Source of the DNA: Harmothoe impar
Taxonomy: Eukaryota; Annelida; Polychaeta; Phyllodocida; Polynoidae
DNA: 64,000 nucleotides
Assembly (NCBI GenBank): GCA_947462335.1
Contig: OX381719.1
Location: forward strand, 67,321,534 to 67,385,533
Direction of reading: 5' to 3'
Position 1 is the first letter of the stretch. Each line of letters starts with the position of its first letter. The notes beneath the pieces are model-generated. The model was given only the letters and a program-made list of their open reading frames with translations, was not told the DNA's origin and did not search any database. Shown one piece after another: positions 31,305-40,670 of the stretch. The position numbers and the translations under genes were made by a program.

Positions 31305-32168
31305 ATGAGGGTTATTTCTACCTTTACAGCTTCTTTTCTTATCGAAGTGTCGACGCTACAGAGCATCGAAACTCTCCAAATGAGTCCAAGAAAGAAAAAG
31401 CAACTCCCACTAGAAGCAGGAAGAGAAACAGTGCCCTATGATGCATGTGAGGTAAAGAAACATTGGAAGGACGTCACCAAGGAGCAATGGATAGAAGCAT
31501 GCTTCAACTTCATCGGAACGGAAGTAGTTTCATTTGGACAGAGGGAGAAAATTTTGTTGGAGCTATTTTTCTTAGCTCCGTATAGTTGGCCTGACTGTAG
31601 TGGTGAAATTCCTTCAGGTTTTTCAGGCTTCGGCATACAAGTTATCTGGTCTTTGAAGGAGCTTCGATATATGCAACGCACTCACGAGGAGATTGTTCAG
31701 AAAATGACGGAATTCGAAACAGGAGAAGACACAATATGGTGCGAGGAGACGACATATGCGGACGATGATCTGGAGTACATCATTTGTAGCCCGTTGGAAC
31801 ATTATGATAAAGACTTTGAGGACATGCTAGCCAGCACTGCGATGACCCAGAAAGAGAGATCCCTTACTGCACAGAAGGAGGCCAAAGCTGTGTTGGAAAA
31901 GCTCAAGTTTGGTCAAGGATTCACTCTTCAAAGCAGCTGTGTGAGTGTGATAAAAGGTCTTGTGTTGAAACATCCGGACATGAAGTTTTCGCGTGCTGTC
32001 GACACACTTCCTTTGCCTGAACTGATGATGAACATGATCGACCCCATCGTACTAACATGTTTCGACTCTGCTAATTGCCTTATGTATAAAATGGTTTCAA
32101 GTTTTGCCTGTGGCCGATGGCTAAACGATCCACTGAAGTCAGAAAACCTCCTTGATTTAATCGACTGA
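31305..32168 (+). CDS. Orphan E2 protein, 287 residues
   Basis: The only convincing ORF in the 14.66-kb element. I do not recognise it. ATGs at 31305 and 31380 are in frame; the second (MSPRKKKQ) gives a basic start and a 262-residue protein and may be the real one. The body is acidic and helical: CEVKKHWKDVTKEQWIEAC, a long acidic stretch with YADDDLEYI, MTQKERSLTAQKEAKAVLE, and a hydrophobic, Cys-containing C-terminus ending ENLLDLID. No nuclease, integrase or zinc motif is visible. It is present once because unit 2 lacks 31227-32209. Codon pattern and lack of stops suggest real coding. Confidence 0.6.
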   Translation: MRVISTFTASFLIEVSTLQSIETLQMSPRKKKQLPLEAGRETVPYDACEVKKHWKDVTKEQWIEACFNFIGTEVVSFGQREKILLELFFLAPYSWPDCSGEIPSGFSGFGIQVIWSLKELRYMQRTHEEIVQKMTEFETGEDTIWCEETTYADDDLEYIICSPLEHYDKDFEDMLASTAMTQKERSLTAQKEAKAVLEKLKFGQGFTLQSSCVSVIKGLVLKHPDMKFSRAVDTLPLPELMMNMIDPIVLTCFDSANCLMYKMVSSFACGRWLNDPLKSENLLDLID

Positions 32169-32221
32169 CTAAATGTATTTTCTCATACTAGTATTAGTAG
32201 CATTAGTAATAGCGGCTACTC

Positions 32222-32537
32222 GGTCTCGTGCAGCACAAGCAGCAGCATCTGTCAGCAGCATCCGTGACATCGTCAGCAGCAGCAGCACGAGCAGCACAAG
32301 CAGCAGCTGCTGCAGCAGCTGCACAAGCAGCACAAGCAGCAGCATCTGTCAGCAGCATCCGTGACATCGTCAGCAGCAGCAGCAGCAGCAGCAGCTGCAC
32401 GAGTAGCACAAGCAGCAGCATCTGTCAACAGCATCCGTGACATCGTCAGCAACTGCAGCAGCTGCACGAGCAGCACAAGCAGCAGCAGCTGTCAGCAGCT
32501 GCAGCAACTGCACGAGCAGCACAAGCAGCAGCACCGA

Positions 32538-32587
<50 letters not shown>

Positions 32588-32600
32588 GCAGCGGCAGTGT
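32222..32600 (+). repeat. CAG/CTG minisatellite of E2, copy 1
   Basis: Degenerate CAG, CAC and GCA triplets punctuated about every 100 bases by CATCCGTGACATCGTCAGC and separated by self-complementary CAGCTGCTGCAGCAGCTG pieces. All six frames give only Ala, Ser, Gln or Leu/Cys repeats, so coding is unlikely. Confidence 0.85.
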
Positions 32601-32632
32601 GGACCGCTAAATTCGAGATAGTGACATACCTG

Positions 32633-32765
32633 TTTCTTAGAATCGACATTCGACATGAGGCCTAGTGACATTTGACATGAAGCTTGAAAAACATAGTGAC
32701 AGGTGACATGAGCAATTCTTAAAATCGACATGAGATATGAGCATAATTAAGCGACATCGACATGC
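32633..32765 (+). repeat. GACATG array of E2, copy 1
   Basis: Units start at 32633 and 32714 with TTCTTARAATCGACAT and hold repeated GTGACATG-type boxes. They match the E1 array at 16106-16275. The following 32766-33075 contains non-coding sequence that forms one arm of the inverted repeat seen at 37514. Confidence 0.75.
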
Positions 32766-33075
32766 GCCATGGCTATTTTTTTATTTTTTTTGAAGACAAC
32801 CGCCATAGCCTCCTCATCCAGACCTCCACTAGTAGTGCTCTATAAGCGCAAGCTTTGCCTTAAGAGAGCTGTGGCTGTGAACCCTCTCCTCCCTCCGTAC
32901 ACACAGGTAAATATCAGAGTCAGCCAATGTCGCCAATACTACTCTCATACAAGGGTCAGGCGCTGCTGGACTATAATAGATGGGTCAAGGACTGTTCTAC
33001 TGAGGGTCAGGCTAGGCCGGACATTCAATAACGGGCTGGACTTTGGCAAATTTGCTTGAAAGTCTGGCCAGCAAG

Positions 33076-33729
33076 AGATGTACATCATCATAAACGCAAT
33101 CATGATACATTTCATTGTAAGTAGACGAACCAGTAGACTGGCCTCTCTGCCCTCTAAAAGAGAGGGCAGAGAGGCGAGTCTCACTCTTAAAAACCCTTCC
33201 CCTCCCCTCCCCCCTCCCCCCCTCCCCCCCTCCCCCCCCCTACGCATCTTAAAGAGTGCCCCCCAGCGTGCCCCTCCCCCCCCTAAAAAAAAAGAGCCAC
33301 ATTTTTAGATTATTTTTTAGCAAGCTTTCAGCTTGCTTTTTCTTTTTTAAAATTTATTTATCCATAAAAATCTCAAGTGACTTATTTTGAAATTCACGCC
33401 AACCTAGTAGTCACGTGACCCCCTTAAGTAGGTCACTTCCAGTCACGTGACCTATTTGAATTTCCCGCCAACATGGTGGTCACGTGACCCTCTTAAGTAG
33501 GTCACTTCCGGTCACGTGACCTATTTGAATTTCCCGCCCAAAGGTCACGTGACCGGAAGTAGGTCACTTCCGGTCACGTGACCTATTTGAATTTCCCGCC
33601 AAAAGGGAGGCCTCTCATTGGCTGCTTTTGAATTTCCCGCCAAAAGGGAGGCCTCTGATTGGCTGCAGGTCGATTGAGTAATAAACAGTACTTAACTATA
33701 GTCCCGTTCCGATACATACTATACTACTA
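33076..33729 (-). repeat. E2 internal TIR copy (TIR-B)
   Basis: Same orientation as the right TIR: C-rich run, CLEAR/E2F/ETS block, CCAAT boxes and a complete ATACTACT end. It lacks about 80 inner bases of TIR-C. The bases after it (AGGGTA) do not match GATGTG, so it is an internal duplicate, not an insertion end. Confidence 0.85.
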
Positions 33730-36372
33730 GGGTATTCTTTGTTTATTGTGTGGCCCCTAAAGAGGGGCCGACTAACTCCTTAGAGTTAGTTAGATGCTGC
33801 CGCTGTGCTATGCAACATCAGCGTAATTAATTACGCCTCATGTTGGGCAGCATGGATCACTTGATGGGTGATACCTCAAAGCACAAACACGGCAGAGCCG
33901 TGTGTGGCATGCGAGGACCAGTGGGTCAGGGGTGATCCGTTGCAGACAGAATACCGATCCGTGTGAGGTTCTGACTTTCTATAGCTTTTTATAAAGCCTT
34001 AGATATGGTGTGGTATTTTTCATCTCGCTATAGTTTAGTTGGTATTTAAGGAAACCGCCTCATTTCTATCAGAAATACACAATATTGAATTGTTTTTATA
34101 TTTTAATATATTAGAAGCGCGCTTTGTTGCCTATATAGCTCATTATGCGTTGAAATGCTCGCGAGCATCGTAGGAATGTACAAAACCCCTATTGTGGCGC
34201 CATCTGACGAAAGAGCGGGGAACTATACTAGCGCGTTCGTTATTCACATCTTTGACAGGGACTTGGTTGGTTGTTGGGCTGCTTTACGCCCTAATTAACA
34301 GCTGAGGTCATTTCAAGGGGGGTGATGGTGATCGAATGTATGGATGACTGAAGGTGGAAAGCACACCCCTACACTTTTACCGAGGCAATGGAGCTGCTCA
34401 AAGGGTGTGGCGAGCTAGACTGGAGGATGTAATAACTAGGCGGCAGAGGGGACAAAAAGACAATCTCGTAGTAGTAGGTCTACTTGGATCTTGAGTAGCC
34501 GCCCTTGTGGTTATAATTACCTAGACTAGTTGGCTCTGCCAGCCTGGTCAAGTGAAAATTGGTAAGGAGACTATGAACTAAGCTAAGCTCGGATTTTAAA
34601 ATGGTCTATAAAAGTATAATAAAACTATAGCGCACCCTCTTAGATTTGATGATAAGACACAGCCTACTAGGTATACGCATTTGTACAAGGGTATCATTGT
34701 GTATAAAATGCTCTTTTGGTACATCATCCCGACTCTACACGAGCACCATTTTCAACGACAGATAGTGCTGTAGTGAATTTCCCATCTCAAGGCGAGCCCC
34801 GCTAATTATGGAGACCCTGGAGTAGGATTAACATTATATCCCAATGTCTGTGGTGGTCATTTATGACATGCAGACTGCACCCTGGAGGTGATAGATCTGA
34901 CCACAGGCCCGCAATATGGGGCTCCCCTCTGAGAGTATCAAGGTTTGCGTATAGTCTCCTGCAGTTTAAATCTGTTACCTCCCCCTTTGTGGGCCTCGCC
35001 AAAATCCTGGGAGATTCACTTTAAACCTAAGGCTTACCCTTTTTTATTCTTTGTTTATTGTGTGGCCCCTAAAGAGGGGCCGCGGTGTTGATTAATTACA
35101 CCACATGTTAAGCAACATAAGATCAAACCTCCCTCAAAAGCGTCAAGGCTCAAAGTCCTGTTGGACAGGAGCCCTGTGTGGCATTCGAGGACGAATGGTT
35201 GAGTGATCCGTTGCAGATGCCGTTCCGTGAGAAGTTCTGACTTTATATAGCTTTTATATCGCTTTAGTTATGGTGTAGTATTTTCAATCTCGCTATAGTT
35301 TAGTTGATATTTCAAAGAATCTGCCTCATTCTAACAGAAATACACAACGTTGACATGTTTCTTATATTCAATATATTAAAAGTGTGCTTTGTTGCTTATT
35401 ATAGGTCATTATGCGTTTAAAATGTTCGCGAGTATCGTGGAAATGTACAAAAACCCTATTGTGGCGCCATCTGACCAAAAGAGCGGAGAACTATACTAGA
35501 GCATGTAATCGCCAGACCAGCAGGCGGCAGCAGAGTGGTCAAAAGACAATCTCGTAGTAGTAGGTCCACTTGGATGTTGAGTAGCCGCCCTTGTGGTTGT
35601 AATTACCTAGACTAGTTGACCCTGCCGGCCTGGTCAAGTGAAATTAGGAAGGAGACCGCCCATTAACGTGCTCCACAGTCTTTAGACAGTTAAGCCTATA
35701 GTCAAGACCGGAGAATTTGGCGAGACGCCCCTCTGGGAGGTCATAATCCTCAATGTTAGGTGTTAGCTCATTAACATCAGATACCATATTAACAACCCAT
35801 TTAAAATGGTCATTTTAAGAGCAACTCACCCTATTCTGACAAAATCCTATTAGCAGGTAACCTCTGTATAATCCATACTGCAAACATCTGCTACTTCGAG
35901 CGTCTGCCTCGTGACTGATAGTGTACAACAAGACGAAGTGGGCAGAGATAAAAAAAATTGAGGCTCTTTATATAGCCGAGAGAGCGGCTAATCTGGATGG
36001 TCTAAGCTTGTTTTCACCTAGAGCCCCACCCTCTTCTAGAGAGGAATCAAATCGCTTTTCACCTGAACCCTTCCACCCCTAATCCCTCAGCATGAAAAGA
36101 GAGATAACGAGTGTAACGTGCGCTACATGTATATGGGATTATAGCTGGTGAAGAGATAAAGCCGGGTCACCTGCGTATACAAAGACTACAGGGGGTGATT
36201 AACGACAGGTGTGACGCGCCAGCCCGTGGACGGATTATCTTTTAAGCTGACGCTTATTCAACTAGCCAGCCGACGTCCGCGCCACTCACTGCGGCAAGAG
36301 GAGGTGCTTTTGTTTTACACTTGAGCCGCTTACCACATGGTCTCTACCTCACAGACAGACACGCGCCCCCTG

Positions 36373-36404
<32 letters not shown>

Positions 36405-36796
36405 GTATACACACGCTAATCTCATAACCCCCTTATCCGTTATACAGGTAACAGGTATTCTCTTTTAAAATAGCTGCCAGTCAGCTTAGCTCTAGAAGTA
36501 AGAAGGCGTATATAAGGAGGCTCACACGTGTATAGGCGCCTTATAAGTCGGCAGGGGGTAAATACTAGTGAAAAAGGAAGGCAGGTGTGCAAGTAGCTTT
36601 TCTAAAAGACACGTGTGTGCACTAAGCTGCTTAAGTCTAAACCCTCCCGCAGTAGTCAGGTGGCATGTGAAAACTTACTTAACAGATCTGTTACATTGAG
36701 TAGAGACTCTGTGCTGAGAGAGTCTTTTCAGCTGTTTAAGAGGATTATCTAGGACAGGGTACATAAGGAGTGAAACGCCGAATAGCGGCTACTTGG

Positions 36797-37257
36797 TCTC
36801 GTGCAGCACAAGCAGCAGCATCTGGCAGAGGCTTCAGCAGCATCTGTCAACAGCATCTGTGACATTGTCAGCAGCTGCAGCAGCTGCACGAGCAGCACAA
36901 GCAGCTAGCAGCTGCTGCAGCAGCTGCACGAGCAGCACAAGCAGAAGCATCTGTCAGCAGCATCCGTGACATCGTCAGCAGCAGCAGCAGCAGCAGCATC
37001 CATGACATCGTCAGCAGCACAAGCAGCCAGCAGCTGCTGCAGCAGCTGCACGAGCAGCACAAGCAGTAGCATCTGTCAGCAGCATCCGTGACATCGTCAG
37101 CAGCAGCAGCAGCAGAATCTGTCAACAGCATCCGTGACATCGTCAGCAACTGCAGCAGCTGCTGCTGCTGCAGCTGCAGCAGCTGCACGAGCAGCGCCGA
37201 CAGCAGCAGCACCGACAGCAGCAGCAGCACCGACAGCAGCAGCAGCGGCGGTGTGGA
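36797..37257 (+). repeat. CAG/CTG minisatellite of E2, copy 2
   Basis: Same punctuated triplet array as in unit 1 but with a different number and order of units, showing fast turnover since the duplication. Confidence 0.85.
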
Positions 37258-37267
37258 CCACTAAATT

Positions 37268-37383
37268 CGAGATGAGGCCTAGTGACATTTGACATGAAGC
37301 TTGAAAAACATAGTGACAGGTGACATGAGCAATTCTTAAAATCGACATGAGATATGAGCATAATTAAGCGACATCGACATGCG
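37268..37383 (+). repeat. GACATG array of E2, copy 2
   Basis: A shortened copy of the array in unit 1, with the AATTCTTAAAATCGACATG unit kept at about 37331. Confidence 0.7.
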
Positions 37384-37513
37384 CCATGGCTATTTTTTAA
37401 GACAAACGTCATATGCCATAGCCTCCTCATCCAGACCTCCACTAGTAGTGCTCTATAAGCGCAGGCTTTGCCTTAAGAGAGCTGTAGCTGTGAATCCCTC
37501 TCCTCCCCCCGTG

Positions 37514-37894
37514 CACACAGGCGAATATCAGAGTCAGCTAATGGCGCCAATACCGCTCTCATACAAGGGTCAGGCGCTGCTGGACTATAATAGATGGGTC
37601 AAGGACCGTTCTACTGAGGGTCAGGCAGGCTAAGTCGGACATTCAATGACAGGCTGGTCTTTGGCAAACTTGCTTGAAAGTCTGGCCAGCATTGACAGAC
37701 TGGGGCATAAGGATCCCGCATGGTCAGCCTTTCAAGCAAGTTTGCCAAAGTCCGGCCTGTTATTGAATGTCCGGCCTAGCCTGACCCTCAGTAGAACGGT
37801 CCTTGACCCGTCTATTATAGTCCAGCAGTGCCCGACCCTTGTCTGAGAGCGGTTTAGGTGTCATTGGGTGCCTCTGATATTTGCCTCTGTGTAA
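37514..37894. repeat. Inverted repeat with about 175-bp arms
   Basis: The left arm (37514 to about 37691) and right arm (about 37718-37894) are complementary over nearly their whole length with few mismatches and a short loop containing GGATCC. Unit 1 has only the left arm (32900-33075). The RNA would form a long hairpin. Confidence 0.85.
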
Positions 37895-38054
37895 GATGAG
37901 AAAAGGGGGCTGTCGCTGTTGAAAGACTATATTTCAAGCTCAGAAAACTGTAATTAGCTTTCCAAGTTGTTTATTTAACAATATCTTAGCCTAGCAAGAA
38001 GCTGTCAGATGACATCTAAGAAAAAATGTAAGCTGTTAATTGATTCAAGAGAAA

Positions 38055-38834
38055 TTAGTTTACAAATAGCCAGTGTAAGTACGCCTATGTATAGGAGAGA
38101 GACCTTGCTTATTTCTTATAGGGTTGTAAGATAGTCACATCATGATGCACATCATCATAAACGCATCATGATACATTTCATTGTAAGTAGACGAACCAGT
38201 AGACTCGCCTCTCTGCCCTCTAAAAGAGAGGGCAGAGAAGCGAGTCTCACTCTTAAAATCCCTTCCCCTCCCCTCCCCCCTCCCCCCCTCCCCCCCTCCC
38301 CCCCTCCCCCCCTCCCCCCCTCCCCCCCTCCCCCCCTCCCCCCCCATGCATCTTAAAGAGTGCCCCCCAGAGTGCCCCTCCCCCCCCTAAAAAAAAAAGA
38401 GCTGCATTTTTAAATTATTTTTTAGCAAGCTTTCAGCTTGCTTTTTTCTTTTTTAAAATTTATTTATCCATAAAAATCTCAAGTGACTTATTTTGAAATT
38501 CGCGCCAACCTAGTAGTCACGTGACCCCCTTAAGTAGGTCACTTCTAGTCACGTGACCTATTTGAATTTCCCGCCAACATGGTGGTCACGTGACCCTCTT
38601 AAGTAGGTCACTTCCGGTCATGTGACCTATTTGAATTTCCCGCCCAAAGGTCACGTGACCGGAAGTAGGTCACTTCCGGTCACGTGACCTATTTGAATTT
38701 CCCGCCAAAAGGGAGGCCTCTCATTGGCTGCTTTTGAATTTCCCGCCAAAAGGGAGGCCTCTGATTGGCTGCATGTCGATTGAGTAATAAACAGTACTTA
38801 ACTATAGTCCCGTTCCGATACATACAATACTACT
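38055..38834 (-). repeat. E2 right terminal inverted repeat (TIR-C)
   Basis: Inverted copy of TIR-A, ending CAATACTACT directly before GATGTG. Its C/T run (38258-38345) is longer than in TIR-A. It keeps four exact TTTCCCGCC boxes, the CLEAR palindromes and both CCAAT boxes. Confidence 0.88.
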
Positions 38835-39004
38835 GATGTGCGGTACTGAATCAGGACGATCCTTTAACACGAAGGAATTACAATGAGTGAATGTGCCTTT
38901 GCCAACGAATGTGTTTGCGTTACATAAATTATGAGATAATAACAACAAATCCTAAACCAAGGAATAAGTCATATATTTTACCAATATTATTTGACCTCTT
39001 ATTT

Positions 39005-39127
39005 GCACTCTTTCCGAATAAACCATTACACTCTTTCCGAATACAACCATTACACTCTTTCCTAATACAACCATTGCACTCTTTCTGAATACAACCATTA
39101 CACTGTCTGCGAATACAACCATTGCAA
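39005..39127 (+). repeat. 24-bp minisatellite (ACACTCTTTCCGAATACAACC type)
   Basis: About five imperfect units of 21-24 bases of the form CACTCTTTCCGAATACAACC. Two further units occur alone near 19850-19890. Confidence 0.8.
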
Positions 39128-39740
39128 CCATGGGTCAATGGTCAGCTCGATGCATCAACACAGCACTAGTGACAGCTTTTAACTATTTGTGTTCAGAATG
39201 TACATATAAATATCTGTGTAGCTTTTTGACCCATTTTGTTACTTGTAAACACATGAAATTTGGGAAAACCAGGTCAGGGGACCCCTTTCGTTATAGATTC
39301 GTGTCCTCAGACCTAGTCTGACCATGAATTTCTCTAGATTTTTATGAGTTACTAAACATCAGAGTGATTTAAAAAAGCAACACACATATCTGTAGGGACA
39401 TTTCAAAAACAAAGATGCTGTGTAACTGAAAAGTTAAAATTGACCCAAACCCACCATCTTAGCTCCTAACCCATCTTTAATATGATTCCTACTGTAATGT
39501 CTAATGCCACATACTGATGTGTAGGTATATGTAAGTTGTAACATATTCCCCATTATGTGAATCTCCAACAATGGCATTATTATCTCTTATTCCTTATTTT
39601 ATTCCATGCCCTTGCCCTGCCTTGTCACAAAGCCTACTTATCAGCAAGGCAATCTTTCAGAAAAGCTATTGTTTATATGCATGGCTGTCTGGTAAATATC
39701 TGCTCTGAGGGCAAAGATATTGGCAAGGGAGGTATCCGCA

Positions 39741-39754
39741 GCGACCTCTGGTGG
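39741..39754 (-). promoter_or_regulatory. CTCF-like motif
   Basis: Minus strand CCACCAGAGGTCGC fits the vertebrate and insect CTCF core at 13 of 14 positions. Similar motifs lie at 44296-44309 (plus, CCACCAGGGGGCTG) and 57325-57338 (minus). Single-motif evidence only. Confidence 0.3.
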
Positions 39755-40292
39755 TTTATTGACATTTGTGCCAGAATGTAAAGGGACCATCCATTTTTCT
39801 TGGACACAAATCTAGGTATTTCTCTTCCTGACTATTCCCTGAGTGGCTACCAAAGCAGAATCCACATTGTCATACACAGGAGTCCTACCTAACGCCACAT
39901 CAAACAATATCCTTGTTTCTCATCACTATGCCATGACAAATATGACGAGGGTGTTTTTTTTTCTTCTTTTTTTTCGCTGAAGACCAAATAGGTAGGGCGA
40001 TCTAGGCTCTCAACAAACTTGACATTCACATTTTAATGATTCAGAAATTAATAATCTACAAACGTTTTGAATGGGTATATTTCTTCTATCCCATAGTATT
40101 CACGCCACTATATACTCGAATTTGATACCAAATATATATACAACGGATATTTGTCCATCATTATCAGATTTTCCTTTAAAATTTGATGACCCGTGCGGTG
40201 ATGAGAAACAAGTATATTATTTGGAGTGGCGTAACCCTTAGAGGGTACTCTCCTTGTCCTACTAAGCTATATTGGCCGCAGTTTAACCTTGC

Positions 40293-40527
40293 TTAGGCCA
40301 AAAAGAAGGTTTGTTTCAGGTCCCCCAACCAACTCTATCGAAACAGGGCCGACCCTAATTTTTTTAATGCAATTATAGACATTTTCGTATTTTTACCCTT
40401 TTTTGGTCAATTTTAGGGTCTTCGGAGAGGCTGGGTAGTACTTTCATGTTAAAAAAAAAAATCCGACCTACCGACCCTTCATTTTCTTACCATGTTATTT
40501 GAAACAAACCTTTTTCTTTGGCCTTAG
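40293..40527 (+). repeat. MITE family 1, copy 3 (best preserved)
   Basis: Inverted ends of about 25 bases: TAGGCCAAAAAGAAGGTTTG at left and the complement ending TTTGGCCTTA at right. The interior carries the family core (GAAACAGGGCCGACCCTA, then CCGACCTACCGACCC). Confidence 0.8.
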
Positions 40528-40591
40528 CCTCGCACCATATAGGGCAGCTGGGAGTTACCAACACGTCCCCGTCCTTAGTCAGGCAGCAGAT

Positions 40592-40670
40592 AAAAGGAAC
40601 ACTGAGTTGGTGACCTAACCTTACCAAATTTTATACGCAAATGACGTTGTGAATTCAGGGCTCCTTTAAA
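40592..40670. repeat. MITE family 2, diverged copy
   Basis: Matches the 18736 copy through GACCTA, TACGCAAATGACGT and the inverted ends, with several substitutions. Confidence 0.65.

Larger units (their letters stand above)
28208..33729 (+). repeat. E2 right-half unit 1
   Basis: The unit starts AGGGTATTCTTTG and ends at a complete TIR terminus (TIR-B). It contains a 3-kb non-coding block (28208-31226), the only E2 gene, a CAG minisatellite, a GACATG array and TIR-B. The 3-kb block is almost identical to 33731-36782, differing by scattered substitutions in the first part and more indels in the second. Confidence 0.85.
24179..38834. mobile_element. E2: 14.66-kb TIR element, Polinton-like ends, almost no genes
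   Basis: Inverted copies of a 750-780 bp sequence form the two ends (24179-24926 and 38055-38834). The termini read AGTAGTATTG...CAATACTACT, with a short AGT tandem repeat, and a 6-bp GATGTG duplication flanks them. These are known Polinton/Maverick features. Inside there is one ORF (31305-32168), a unique left part, and a right half present twice in tandem, each ending in a TIR copy. No polymerase, integrase, ATPase or capsid is found, so it would depend on another element for movement. It shares a repeat array with E1. It could be a non-autonomous derivative of an E1-like virus or of an unknown TIR virus. Confidence 0.8.
33731..38834 (+). repeat. E2 right-half unit 2
   Basis: Tandem duplicate of 28208-33729. 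Modules M2 (33731-34577) and M2b (35047-35645) mirror copies 1 and 1b. The ORF segment is deleted: sequence joins directly from the end of the 3-kb block at about 36782 to the CAG array. A T run of about 25 lies at 36378-36404. Unit 2 keeps both arms of the inverted repeat and the full TIR. Confidence 0.85.

Noticed and set aside
32173..32731. Many overlapping Ala, Ser, Gln, Cys/Leu ORFs on both strands (also 36868-37442)
   Set aside because: All are translations of the CAG/CTG minisatellite; no frame is favoured.
24179..33729. E2 ending at TIR-B (9.55 kb element)
   Set aside because: The bases after TIR-B are AGGGTA, not GATGTG; only the pairing of TIR-A with TIR-C has matching flanks.
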